Shown here: positions 1 through 10,621 of the stretch, in pieces | How positions within the stretch are numbered: the stretch's first letter is position 1 | Layout of the letters: the number at the start of each line of letters is the position of its first letter | Origin: Bemisia tabaci | Lineage: Eukaryota; Arthropoda; Insecta; Hemiptera; Aleyrodidae | Length of the DNA stretch: 64,000 bases | NCBI RefSeq assembly: GCF_918797505.1 | Contig: NC_092793.1 | Span: forward strand, 1,922,001 to 1,986,000 | Direction of reading: 5' to 3' | Translations under genes and position numbers: made by a program | The notes under the pieces: generated by a model | Told to the model about the DNA's origin: nothing | What the model saw: only the letters and a program-made list of their open reading frames with translations | Databases searched by the model: none

Positions 1-1850
1 TTTTCAGTGTTTTAACTGACTGTTATCCCCTGCAGAATGTAGGTAAACTTTGTTCGGCTAGGCTACGAGATTCAGTTATGCCGATGTCTTTTAAACTCAT
101 GAGTTCGGAAATTACCTTAATTTTTCCCGTTCATCATTCCGTTTTCCCAGGAAAGCAACTTTTTCCCCGGGAAAATGAGCAAATCCGACGTATATTTGGG
201 TCGGGCATTGCAATTTATTTTTCATAATTTTTCTTGGACCTGTGGCAGTATGTTACTATGTATTTTGAGCTGTTGAATCCCGAATATTGTAATGGGGGGA
301 TAAAATAATCTAACTCACGTAATCTCAAATGGTAGAGTGGACAGTATATTCGGAGAATACAAGAGCGCTATCACTAGATCGCTGCCTCGAAGATACGACC
401 CCCGCGCCGCGGGCCCCTCAGGAGTATATATCTCGGTATCATCCGGAAGAGCGATGACGGTCCGAAGATGTCTATTGCGATGACCTGCAATGCTCCAAGG
501 TAGAAACTCTGAGGTCGCCGAAATGCACGCGCGAGTTTGCGCTCCGAAAGTGATGGCTTTCGGGCTGAAGGAGCTAGAAAGCATAATAGAATGCGGCCCT
601 AGAAACGTAAGATGGATATGGCCGTCGTTCTATTACAATATGAACCTCGTGTTTCTTTCTATCACACTTCATATTTCCGGTAAAGCCGAGTTTTCCGAGG
701 CCTAAAATTGTGTATTGTAAAAGCTATGCCGGATCGAAGTGTAATCAAAATTCAATGTAGAAGTGTCTCCGATATGTGATACATCGATTCCTTTGTATTT
801 TGATCTGTTGAATTCCAATATGATCTCCAGATTGTTCCGATCACCCCGTCATTTTTTCGGAAAGTCGCTTTTCCTAGAAAACGCTCTTTTCAGATATCGT
901 AGCGATGATTTTTCTGCTCTACAGGATGTGTTCAGTAAATTCTCCGGTGGTGATAACGAATTCCTAGGTCATAATTCGGGTTTTTTCAGCTGTAAATATA
1001 CATGAGAATCGATGTATCACACATGGGAAAATGTTTTGAATCTTCCCCAGAAGTGGGAACAGTCTGGAAAAGCTTTGGCCAGGAAAAATCGGACCTTCTA
1101 GAAAACGGGGGGTTGTCAACAGATGAGTGAGGTCAAATTCGAGTTCAGTGCATCTTAATACAGCAAGAGAGACCTAAAGAGGATCTCCGAAAATTTCTGC
1201 AACTCCCTTAGCGCAGAAAAATAATCGCCAAAATATATCTGAAAAGAGCGTTTTCTTTAGGAAAAGCGACTTTTCCGGAAAAATGACGGCGTGATCGGAA
1301 AATCTGAGATCATATTGAATTTAACAGATCTCAATACATAGGAATCGGAGGTAGCACATATCGGAGACATTTACATCAATTGATTTTGAAAACACTTCGA
1401 ATCCGGCCAAAGCTTTTAAACCCTCACATTTTAGGCTCGGAAAACTCGGCTTTACCGGAAATTGAAGTGTGATAGAAAGAAACCGGGGTCATATTCGGAT
1501 TTAATAGCTCAAAATACATAAGTAACATACTACTACAGGTCCAAGGAAAATTGAAAAAAATAAATTGCAATGCACGACAAATATATGTCGGATTGCTCAT
1601 TTTCCCGGGAAAAAGTTATTTCCCGGAAAACTCGAGAGGTGAACGGAAAATGCCAAGTAATTGCCGGTACCCATAGGTTAATAATACATCGGCACAATTG
1701 AAATCTCGTAGCTACGAAAAATTACCTACGCGTCTGCTGGAGAAAACAGTCGGAAAAACACCGAAAATGCCCAAAAATGTTCATTTTTTCCGGTATAAAA
1801 TCGCTTTTCCGGCAAATTGAGGGTATGGAAAAACGGACGCCATTTCGGAT
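1..1850. repeat. Fold-back element 1 (left end cut by window)
   Basis: Two arms are inverted copies: 160-280 matches 1497-1613, 763-898 matches 1233-1372, and 16-46 matches about 1725-1755. The spacer is about 900-1232. Each arm is made of diverged ~120-bp units carrying CTCAAAATACAT and runs of TTTTCCGG / CCGGAAAA. The left arm is interrupted at 284-641. Related stretches occur at 19383-20545, 24690-25240 and 30040-30260, so this is a dispersed family. Confidence 0.85.
284..641. mobile_element. ~358-bp insertion in fold-back arm
   Basis: The right arm runs straight through (GAATATGACCCC) where the left arm is split: CGAATATTGTAAT... and ...ATTACAATATGAAC. The inserted block is GC-richer than its host and is bounded by the 10-bp inverted repeat ATATTGTAAT / ATTACAATAT, part of which may be a target duplication (AATAT on both sides). 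No ORF or tRNA-like box was recognised inside. Confidence 0.7.
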
Positions 1851-1950
1851 TGGCAGCGCCTTGCATGCCTAAAGGTTACCTGATGTCGTGCCAGGAGACA
1901 TTTTTTATATTAGTGTGTTGTACAGTATAATGAGGCATATAACTACGATA

Positions 1951-2122
1951 GACATTAGCGGTTTTCGCATGCATCGGTCCACCCCCCCCCCCCCCCCCTG
2001 AAAAGGGCTTCAAACCTAAGGAACAAACATTTTCACTACATTAATGAGTGTGTCTGACCTCCGAAAGTATTTTAACCCAAAAATCTCCAAATTGGAAAAA
2101 ATGGACATTAGCGGTTTTCGCA
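1951..2122. repeat. Direct repeat GACATTAGCGGTTTTCGCA
   Basis: The 19-mer occurs at 1951-1969 and 2104-2122, with a run of about 17 C (1983-1999) and an unremarkable spacer between them. It may be the edge of a larger repeat; function unknown. Confidence 0.6.
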
Positions 2123-2274
2123 CGAGCCGATTCAAATAATTGATACATTTGTCCTGATGATGTGAATTTAAATACAATTTTATTATTGTTCATAACTGCT
2201 TCTTCATGCTGTTACCTTTTAATTCAACTACCTCATAAACTGGGAGAGTTAAAGCCTATTTTAGGTCCAAAGTT

Positions 2275-2704
2275 CTATGGCCTTGTCTCCACGGGACTTT
2301 TCATGGGATTTGTGCCAAGTTCAAAAAGCAGGAGTGAAACTTCTGGGATTTTTCCGAGTTACCGTCTCCATGGGACGGGGCTCATACAGTCCTGCGACTA
2401 GTTTGCGCGGGAAGATAAATTAGTTAAAGTCGAGTATATAACCGGGATTAAAATAATAATTGCACTCAATTGACAATAAGACAAATTATTTTAACTAAAC
2501 AAACATGAACAATGTAGTAATGAATAAAATATCGCACAATTCGTTTTCACTTCTTCTTCTTCTCTCAGTGGGTCCTAGGGGTACAAGTACCATACTTGGT
2601 ACTGGGAAAAATATTGATTAACTCAATATTTTTCCCAACTTTGTAAGTGGGATTTTTCCCTGGGACAAATCTCATGAAACGGCTCGTGGAGACAAGGCCT
2701 ATGG
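2275..2704. mobile_element. Small TIR element (MITE-like)
   Basis: Terminal inverted repeats: GGCCTTGTCTCCAC at 2279-2292 pairs with GTGGAGACAAGGCC at 2686-2699, and homology continues inward (GGGATTTGTGCC against GGGACAAATCTC). About 430 bp, no coding capacity. Just inside the right end is a perfect 15-bp hairpin (2603-2637). Confidence 0.7.
2603..2637. repeat. Perfect 15-bp hairpin
   Basis: TGGGAAAAATATTGA and its exact reverse complement, separated by the 5-base loop TTAAC. It lies within the MITE at 2275-2704. Confidence 0.85.
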
Positions 2705-2705
2705 C

Positions 2706-2770
2706 TGTAACATCCGCAACAAAAAAATGCAACATCCGCAAAAAAAAACCTTGTAACATCCGCAACACCA
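2706..2770. repeat. AACATCCGCAA short repeats
   Basis: AACATCCGCAA occurs three times within 65 bp (about 2708, 2732 and 2755); a near copy TAACGTCCGCAAC occurs near 3112. 2850-3690 holds nothing else that I recognise. Confidence 0.6.
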
Positions 2771-3781
2771 TAAAAGTGGCAGTATCTCAGCAAAATCATA
2801 AAAGCTTTATCAGAGATGGATACTTGGTTGAAAAGAAGACTCAATGAGACGTTATCAGGGCCAACCAGAATTTAGATGAAGTAAGTAGTTTCTATAAAAA
2901 TTGAAGTCAAAGTAAGGTCCCCAAAAATGAGAGGTCTTCTTGGTAACGTCAGCAAAGGCCTTCTTTGACCTGTATCTTGCATTGTATACAGTCTTTTTCA
3001 ATAAAAAATTGCAGCATGATAGAGAGTAAGGTACATTACTCAGTCTTCGAAAATTTTAGTATTTTTCGGGTTGAGCAGAACAACTTATGGACAGTTTAAG
3101 GCATGGAATGTAACGTCCGCAACTAATAAATAATTCCCTTTGAGTAATTCACAAGCTTGAGTAAAAAATATATTACTTAGTGGTGCCAGTAACTCAAATT
3201 CATAAGTAAGTGCGGACTTGTGCCTCTTTTATCCTCTGTGCTTTGGTCATAGGCGACAAAGATAATTTTCAAAAAATGAGGATCCTTACTTCAATCTTTT
3301 CAACTTTTTATTTTAACCATTCATAAATACGTTTTAAAATGAACTGAAGAAACAGAACAGAAAATACAAGACAGTTACTTACTCTACACTTTATAGTTAA
3401 CAATTCTAAAATACAACAAAATATTGAAATGTGTACTTGTAGTCGTGCAAAATATCATGATGAAATGTCTTGATTAAAAATTGCTTACAAGTGATGAAAC
3501 TTAAAAACCTTCCATCATGCTTTATGATATTCCTGAGAAGTTTTTTCGAAGGAAAAGTTTCAATGTATTGAAATAAAATTGCTGTAACATTGAAATTCTG
3601 AATTAGCAGTTGATCAATTAACATCAAAGATCATTTGAGTGGTTCTTATTTACCAAAAAAAAGCATACCTACTTAAAAATGTACTTAAAATCATTTATTT
3701 ATTTGCAACAATTAGTACATTAGCCTGAACATAAAGGCTAAATACAAATCAGATTAGAAAAAGTTACAAAAAAGAGTAATT

Positions 3782-4292
3782 TTACAAATTTAAAAACTCT
3801 TGCAAGGTGTAGAGAGGGTTTTGTAAAAAGTGTTCTTTCAATACCTCGATGAACAAATTTGGCGACTCAGCTTTGGTAAAGATTTCTTTCAACTCTTTGG
3901 GTAACTTGTTGAAAAATCTGACAGCCCTTTACTCAAAGCTATCCCAGTCCCAGCCCGTGTCAAGATTTCTCGTAGTTCTCACTGGAATGTTTCTTGTTTC
4001 CATTTGATGGTCATTTTTGCTTCTCTGCTTACTAATATATGCCATTTTTATTGCTTCCTTGATTGAGATAAAAATGTAATGGGCAGAGACTGTCATAACT
4101 CGGAGTTCAGGGAACAGCCTTCTACAAGACTCAAGTCTACCTTTTTTTGCTATTTTTCGCAAAACTTACTCTTGGGCTAATAGGATATCTCTCACATCCG
4201 AGGCACGTCCCCACAGGTGAATGGCATAGTTAATAATGGAGTCAATGTAATAATTCATTAGGGAGTCTCTGTCAACTCTACTGGCTGGTTTC
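3782..4292 (-). pseudogene. LINE reverse transcriptase C-terminus, dead (Jockey/CR1-like)
   Basis: Minus-strand reading in one frame gives AIRKPASRVDRDSLMNYY, INYAIHLWGRASDVRDILL, then SCRRLFPELRVMTVSAHYIF, and after a stop RAVRFFNKLPKELKEIF ending LYTLQEFLNL and TAA. This order (IxxWG, LF..L..MTVxxxYI, FNxLPxxLK) is the C-terminal end of Jockey/CR1-type LINE polymerases. Two in-frame stops (4166-4168 and 3929-3931) and no frameshift show decay by point mutation. It is 5'-truncated near 4300. Confidence 0.85.
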
Positions 4293-4629
4293 CTAATGGC
4301 AAATATTTCAATATATGTCTAACCCCCCAAAAAGTTGCCTTTTGGTGCGAGATGAACATACACAAATTTTTAGCCGAATCGGATCATCCAATAAGAGGTG
4401 CTGCACTAAGGTTCCATAGCCTGATTTAAGCAGTATTAAATCAGATTCGAATGTTTTAACCATGAAACATAAGTAATATAGGGTAATTTGCGTAACGGAG
4501 TTCAAATATACCAATATTTTCTAAAAAATCTACTTTAAATGTTACAGCGTTGCATAACTTACCCAATTTAGAGACAAAATTTGGACTGTATTGATTCTGC
4601 TTAACTTGATCTTAAAGTGTATCTATTCT

Positions 4630-4985
4630 GATGGACTATGTGTGTGAAACATGGTAAAACGTCGGAAAAAAGCTTTTACTGGACTTCCAAGTGGCCTCCT
4701 GAGACGATTACTTTATGTTTTGTGGCTCCATAGCGCTACTTTCAAGTCCCACCAATTGGCCGTATGAACTCGTTTTCGTCTGCCGAGCTAAACTTGGACC
4801 TAAATATAACTAGAAGTGTGAGGCATGGTGAAACGTCGAAAAAAAACTATTACGAGACTTCAAAGTGGCCTCCCGAGGCGTTTCTTCGCTATTCTTGAGC
4901 ACCAGTTTACATTCCTTCTGATCAGCCCCATCAACTTGTATTACTCTTCCTGGGCAAATTTAGGCTCTAATGCATTCGTTTTCAT
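4630..4985. repeat. Diverged tandem duplication, ~173 bp
   Basis: 4646-4757 and 4820-4930 share CATGGTRAAACGTCGRAAAA followed by CTTCMAAGTGGCCTCC. The two units are offset by 173 bp. No known function; 4300-4630 and 4985-5255 show nothing recognisable. Confidence 0.65.
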
Positions 4986-5255
4986 AGAATATGGCAATGG
5001 AACACGATAAAATGCATGGTGAATGGCACATGATAGCTAATGTCCTACCATTAGTGCTGTTAACGAGAAAATGTTATTTTTCATGAGAAATAACTTGAGG
5101 CGATGGATCTACCATTCAGACTGGAAGGTAGTCTAGAGTCATTACAATAACTTTTGAGTAAAATGGAGAGGCAAAGCAATGTAAAGTATAATTTTTGGGT
5201 CCAACGTTCGGGATTATATTAAAAAACTGACTATATCTAAGAGTTAGTCTAGAGC

Positions 5256-5810
5256 AATGGACCACTAGACAAGGTACGAATTTAAGCAATCTGATACTAG
5301 TTTCTTAGCCAGAATTTCACGTAGATAACGATTCGCACAACAAAAATTACTGAAATTAACTCCTTACGAAGATATACAAGCTTTTATTTCACATTGGTTA
5401 CGAAGAATTTGAACTGCCCGCCCACGAGAAACTCAAAAGCTCTACAAGAGTCAAATCGAGCACTACAACGGTTTCAGCAAGCTCCTCAAACAAGCAATGT
5501 TCATTGTCCACCGTGTGTTATTCAAACTATAAGCAATTTGCAATAGCTAAGCCAAAGCGTCATAATTGGGGTTGCCAGATTTTCATATCGCAGAGACTGT
5601 CATGATAACGTTCAGCGCGCGATATGAATCACGTAGAGCATTGAGTTTTCATGAGCGGGTGGTTTAAATTCACGCATCAAGAATCATTCATTATTTTTGT
5701 AAGGAGTTGATTTCGGTAATTTTCGTTGTGCGTATTGTGTTTTACGTGAAATTTTGGTTCAGAAACATGTATCAGAATGTTGCAATTCGTACCTTGTCTG
5801 GTGGTCCATT
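5256..5810. mobile_element. MITE, ACTAGACAAGG family, copy A
   Basis: Ends AATGGACCACTAGACAAGG and its inverted copy at 5792-5810. Terminal inverted repeats extend about 130 bp (AAAATTTCACGTA, then CAACGAAAATTACCG/ATTACTGAAAT) with a unique-looking middle. Copies B (45593-46147) and C (62704-63045) share the arms but not the middle. No ORF. Confidence 0.85.
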
Positions 5811-6204
5811 AGTATGATAAAAAAGAATTGTTTCAGCACGAAACACGTTCAACATACTTTACATTTTGTGAATCAGGTGCCCGAACACTTTCAAAACAAC
5901 GTAAACAAACCCCTCAACATATCGACATATCGTAGTCGCTCCGTAACTGAGATCGTACTTAAAAGTGCTCCGCGCCCCAAGTAGCAGTGATCGCGATAAA
6001 TTGCGATTTAATTGGAGAATGTATCGCGATTTTATCGACGTCGCGATTTATTGCAATATTATCGGGAGAAAAATCGCGATAAATTGCAACAAAATCGCGA
6101 TATTATCGAACGCGATTTTATAGAGATAAAATTGCAATAAATTGCAATTTTTCATTAACGCATGAATGACGCATATGAAAGATGTTTCTATTCCGCCGCC
6201 GCCG

Positions 6205-6500
6205 TTTTTACCGAGATCCGTTGGTAACTTAACCATCTCATTTTTTTTTATCAATTATTAGTATAATGTTACAAAGACAGACTGGTAAGCTTACCTGAAA
6301 ACCGGTATTTTTACTGATTTTTTCAGGTAAGAATGCCACTTTTATTGGTAATCAATCCCCGGTAACTTTACCATTTTATCTCGGTAATTCTACCACAGTC
6401 GATAAAAACTATTGGCGTTTTTCCCAAGGTCCATCGGTAACTTTGCCATCTCACTATTATTGGTAATTTTACAGAGACAGAATGATGAGATTACCAATAG
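6205..6500. repeat. Diverged tandem repeat GGTAACTTWACCATCTCA
   Basis: Two units about 210 bp apart (6218-6290 and 6427-6500) share TTGGTAACTTAACCATCTCA and a following TTACARAGACAG. Between them are further GGTAA / TTACC segments. Probably part of another decayed element inside the 5973-7314 composite. Confidence 0.55.
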
Positions 6501-6554
6501 AACCTTATTTTACCAACCGTATTTCAAGGTATGAAATAAAATACAGAGGAGGGA

Positions 6555-6559
<5 letters not shown>

Positions 6560-6596
<37 letters not shown>
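6560..6596 (+). repeat. Poly(A) run, 37 bases
   Basis: Uninterrupted A run preceded by AATAAA at 6535-6540. The spacing resembles a retroposed 3' end on the plus strand, but no upstream coding part is recognisable. Confidence 0.8.
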
Positions 6597-6599
<3 letters not shown>

Positions 6600-6689
6600 A
6601 ATGAAAAATCGGTGTCAGTCAACGCAAAGACATAAGTTGTGAGGTTGCGAAGCGCCGATCCATGTATAAGAGGCTTCAATTCGCACACG

Positions 6690-6855
6690 CAAGTCATATA
6701 GCGGTCATAGCATAGTGACAATGTGCTGGCCTTCCACCGTAGCGATTGGGGTTCGAATCCCCGCGGAGGCTCCGGGGATTTTACGCTCGTCTTCGTCAAA
6801 GGACCTGACGGCTGAACCTAACGGCAATCGGCTGACAACTTTAACCCCTTTTTTT
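6690..6855 (+). repeat. tRNA-like block, possible SINE head
   Basis: Has a pol III A box TAGCATAGTGAC (6708-6719) and B box GGTTCGAATCC (6750-6760) at tRNA-like spacing, and ends near a T8 run that could act as a pol III terminator. The anticodon stem does not fold, so this is not an intact tRNA gene. Confidence 0.55.
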
Positions 6856-6989
6856 TGGCGATTTTATCAATCGCTAGGATCATCAACATCTGAGCGATCA
6901 TCCTCGATCTTATCGCGATAAAATCGCAATTTTTTCGGGCCGATAAAATCGCAATAAAATCGCGAAAAGATCGAGGATAATCGCTCAAA

Positions 6990-7199
6990 TTTTTTTTTTT
7001 TTTTTTTTTTTTTTACTACTTTAAATAGCCCACACGGGCTAATCCCACGCTTTAAGTCCCAACCCCCCTCCGTCCCTACTGAACCAGCCCCAGGCAACCA
7101 TTGTTTGAGACCATCAAACTCGGGTCGCCTGGCCGGGAATCGAACCCGGGACCTCCCGATTATAGAGCAAGCGCTACAATCACTACACCATAGGAGGCC
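6990..7199 (-). mobile_element. tRNA-derived SINE
   Basis: On the minus strand: tRNA-like head with A box TGGTGTAGTGATTG (7177-7190) and B box GGTTCGATTCC (7136-7146), a ~120-bp unrelated body, and a 25-base poly(A) tail (plus-strand T run 6990-7014). This is the canonical order for a tRNA-derived SINE. The anticodon arm is imperfect. A short CAAAT on each side may be the target duplication. It would be copied by LINE machinery in trans. Confidence 0.8.
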
Positions 7200-7449
7200 G
7201 ACAAATGAAATGTTGATGATCCTAGCGATTTTATCGCCGATAAAATCGAGGATAATCGCGACTTTATCGGCGATAAAATCGCGATTTTTCCGTTGAAAAA
7301 TGCTACTTGGGGCGTCGCACTTCGTAGGCGTGTCACATCTTCATTAGAACTTTAATCAAAGTGATATTTCACGGGAGTATCCTCAAGAGCATGTGCAGTA
7401 TTCGTGTCGTATGCGGTCTACCGGGGAAGTGCGGTCTACCGCAAACCCG

Positions 7450-7532
7450 TATGCGGTCTACCTGAGGCGATATACATTTGGCGTGAAGTGGCATCTATGC
7501 AATTCACGAAGTTGTATACTCATAGAGATACT
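7450..7532. repeat. Dispersed direct repeat, copy 1
   Basis: The 83-bp block beginning TATGCGGTCTACCTGAGGCG recurs in the same orientation at 9781-9867. GCGGTCTACC also occurs three times at 7413-7462. The two copies bracket a fold-back and a transposase fragment. Confidence 0.7.
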
Positions 7533-7585
7533 TACTCGTTTGAATTCGTTCACTGTTTTTGTTCCGATCTGATAAAATCTTCTTA

Positions 7586-8724
7586 TAAAAGGGGTGCGTG
7601 GGAAACGGGGCATTTGGGGCTTGGGGCGGATACCGTTGAGACTTGCCCTACCTATTCATTCACCAAATAATGCCCAATCTTTTCCCAAAGTTTCAAGTCC
7701 CCCAAAAATTTAGGGGAGACGCAGCGGGGGGTCAAAGTTAAAAATCAGCAACATTTCCCCTTTGTTACTCGAAAACCGAGAAGTTTTGAAAAACGCGGTT
7801 TAAACGAGAGCTTTCAGAAAATGTATAACATTATAGGGTTTAGTCGGCTTTAGCTCGAGTTATCGCCTCCGAAGCAGCGGAACGCTAAAAGAAGACCCCA
7901 TTTTCTTCCACGCCGATTTAAAAAAAAGCCATCTTTTTTTATTCTGGTGAAAAACTGATATGTTGTTCCTGACTCACTGTAGCCCCTCTAGCTTTTTACC
8001 GCATGCTGGGGAAATGTTTTGGTCGCGAGTTATACGAGCGGAAAGGAGCGAAGGTTGGGAAAATTGGCTTTTTTAAACTGCGCGCGGCGACGGATCAGAC
8101 GACACATGGCAACAATGCGAGTTCGGCCGAGGAGTGTGATTCGCAGAACTGAGTGGGAGGGGACGTTTTTTTCCGATCAACGCCGCGCGCGCAGTTTAAA
8201 ATAGCCAATTTTCCCAACCTTTGCTCCTTTCCGCTGGTATAACTCGCGACCAAAACATTTCCCCAGCATGCGGTAAAAAGCTAGAGGGGCTACAGTGAGC
8301 CAGGAACAACATATCAGTTTTTCATTAGAATAAAAAAATGGCTTTTTTTGAAATCGGCGCGGGCGTGAAAAAAAATGGGGTCTTCTTATAGCGTTCCGCT
8401 GCTTCGGAGGCGATAACTCGAGCTGAAGCCGACTCAACCCTATGATGTTATACATTTTCTGAAAGCTTTCGTCACGCTGGAAGCGCTCGTTTAAACTGCG
8501 TTTTTCAAAACGTCTCGGTTTTCGAGTAACAAATTGCGAAAATGTTGCTGATTTTTAACTTTGACCCCCCCCCCCCCCCCCCGCTGCGTCTCCCCAAAAT
8601 TTTTGGGGGGCTTAAAACTTTGGGAAAAGATGGGGCATTGTTCGGTGAATGAATAGGTAGGGTAAGTCTCAAAGGTATGCGCCCCAAGCCCCAAATGGCC
8701 CGTTTTGCACGTACCCTTCTCCTG
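7586..8724. repeat. Fold-back element 2, 1.1 kb
   Basis: Arms of about 510 bp: 7586-8096 is the inverted copy of 8175-8724, with a 78-bp loop. Landmarks include CATTTGGGGCTTGGGG / CCCCAAGCCCCAAATG at the ends and AAACTGCGCGCGGCG / CGCGCGCGCAGTTT at the loop. The right arm has a run of about 20 C (8565-8584) where the left has AGCGGGGGG. Differences between the arms are scattered substitutions. ORFs inside are antisense shadows. Confidence 0.9.
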
Positions 8725-8871
8725 TTAAATTTCTAAATTACACGTTTAAATTGTGAAAGAATCTGAAATTGTGTGTATTAATTTAGGTCTAATATTAATT
8801 TGAAAGTTAATTATAAAGTTTGGTAAAAATTAAAAGGCTGGGATTTCAAGTATTTTCAAATATGTTTCCAG

Positions 8872-9153
8872 TTTGCCAAAGAATTATATAGCCTAACATC
8901 AAGCAAAGAAGCTACAATTGTGTTTCTGACGGACCGTGACTTGCTTCCAGCAGTCCAAGGACTGGAAGTTTGCCACAGGTGCAGGGGACCTATGAAGCTT
9001 TACATTAAGAAGAATCGCGACCAGGAACGGGCGACCCTGCGCTGCTGCAAGAAGGGTTGCCAAACTCGAGAGAGAGCTTCCAAAGGGGAATATGTCTCAC
9101 TGTCAGACCAAACTACTCAATTGCTGATGCCACGGCATGAAAGTGTCAAATGA
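8872..9153 (+). pseudogene. Merlin/ISXO2-like transposase N-terminal fragment
   Basis: After an acceptor-like ATATGTTTCCAG the frame reads FAKELYSLTSSKEATIVFLT, DRDLLPAVQGLEVCHRCRGP, then a second cysteine pair in LRCCKKGCQTRE. CxxC...CxxxxC in this spacing, followed by a SxKGxY segment, resembles the zinc-ribbon N-terminus of ISXO2/Merlin transposases. The catalytic domain is absent: the frame stops at 9151-9153. Likely a relic; assignment is by motif only. Confidence 0.45.
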
Positions 9154-9780
9154 CATTTTTAAGATTTCGAAAAAAGGAGTTTCAAGTTTAAAATTTATAT
9201 TGGACCTACGGGCTAACTGAGAATATACTGTTGTCATGACCCGAAAAATTGGGCCAGGTGTTTGTTTCTTATCACCATGACTGTCCACAGCGATTTTCAT
9301 TGTCAGTCTGGGCACGGATTACTTTGGTACTGGCTTTGTTTAAGGTCGATGGTAGCGGTATAACTACTTCCAATGTTTTTCAAAAATTTCGTATGCCTCA
9401 ATGCCGCCGTACTTATCGCCTTTAAACTCTAAAAATCTGCTTCAAAATAACCTCGATCCGAAAAAGGAAATAGAGTTTTTAATTTCTCCATCTGAAAGAC
9501 CGACAGTTACCTATCGCGATCTTAAAAAAATTAATTTAATGGAAATTTCCTCTTTGGAATGTAACAGCTACCATTTTGCATCAGCCTAGACTCTGCTTCT
9601 GTAGTAATTAGTATTCGTGATTCAAAATCTTTTACCAACAATACGAAAATTTTGGGGCCAATTATAAAGGAATATTTGTGCCTGGCTGAAAGAAAGAGAG
9701 ATGACTTCATTGGCCGCGGAAATAAAAAGCTACCACAGAAAGAAGGAACAAGTCCTCCAACGCATTTTAATTGTGTGTTG

Positions 9781-9867
9781 TATGTGGTCTACCTGAGGCG
9801 GTATACATTTGGCGCAAAGTGACATCTATTCAATTGACGAAGTTGCGGTCGTCATAGAGATACTCGT
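9781..9867. repeat. Dispersed direct repeat, copy 2
   Basis: Same-orientation copy of 7450-7532 (TATGTGGTCTACCTGAGGCG). 9154-9780 and 9868-10080 hold nothing else that I recognise; a TACATCxxxxxCATCTTAAAATCGGAC motif is repeated near 9875 and 9903. Confidence 0.7.
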
Positions 9868-10338
9868 TCTGTACATCTTAAAATCGGACATTAAATATTC
9901 TGTACATCCAGAGCATCTTAAAATCGGACTTTCCCGATCCATATTTTTTTGATTTATTGCCGCTTGAATCCGGCTGTAAGACCATTGTGCGCCGTGGCCG
10001 ACAATAGCCTCCCGGCGAGGACTTCAGATTTTACGATCGCGTTTTTCCGTCATTTTGCGAGTTTTTTCCCCCTTCAAAATGTTGCTATGGCTTTGAAATT
10101 CCCTGAAATTACACACTTTTTAGGGTACCTTACCAGAAAAAATAACAGGATTTAAGTACCTCACAACTTTTAAAATACCCCCTTCCCCTTCAAAGTGGCC
10201 ACATTGTGCAATTTCGCCGATTTGTCGTGAGTAACATTCTCCTGGCACAATTTGCCTGAATGAGTTAAATTTTTGGATGAGTCAAAAGCAAAATCTGATG
10301 GTTCTTGAGGTAGAGTGTCCTGTCCATCGAGTTATTTA

Positions 10339-10343
<5 letters not shown>

Positions 10344-10371
<28 letters not shown>
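10344..10371 (+). repeat. Poly(A) run, 28 bases
   Basis: Uninterrupted A run inside the left arm of fold-back 3; the right arm has no matching T run, so it arose or grew after the arms were made. Confidence 0.8.
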
Positions 10372-10373
<2 letters not shown>

Positions 10374-10597
10374 CTGTTCAGCTCCGGGAAAATAAAGTCA
10401 ATTTAAAGGTATATTGGAGCTAAAATTAGCAAATTACCGGTACATAGTTCCGTCTTGCCATTGAAAAAAATTTCGTCGATAGTTATAACGTCTACGTTAC
10501 GTAAATGTTATTATTTTAAGCACTCGAATACCGATACCACAGATTTTAGCCGTAAGGTGAATTTTGGAGGCCTAAAACTGAGGCATACATTGGACTA

Positions 10598-10621
10598 ACC
10601 ACCTATACGCCTATAGGTGGT
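10598..10621. repeat. Perfect 10-bp hairpin ACCACCTATA
   Basis: ACCACCTATA-CGCC-TATAGGTGGT. The same ACCACCTA sequence forms the ends of the nearby MITE (11095-11315) and recurs at 10760, suggesting these are pieces of one element family. Confidence 0.75.

Larger units (their letters stand above)
5973..7314. mobile_element. TIR element rich in ATCGCGAT, with nested inserts
   Basis: Outer ends CGCCCCAAGTAGCA (5973-5986) and TGCTACTTGGGGCG (7301-7314) are perfect inverted repeats. The body near both ends is an array of GCGATAAAATCGCGAT-like units. Inserted within are a diverged repeat (6205-6490), a 37-base A run, a tRNA-like block and a SINE. A second, shorter copy of the family lies at 11519-11896. 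Confidence 0.75.

Noticed and set aside
6700..6775. tRNA gene on the plus strand
   Set aside because: B box is perfect but the cloverleaf cannot be folded convincingly; treated as a tRNA-like block.
7130..7200. tRNA gene on the minus strand
   Set aside because: A and B boxes are good but the anticodon stem does not pair and the sequence continues into a body and poly(A) tail, so it is a SINE head.
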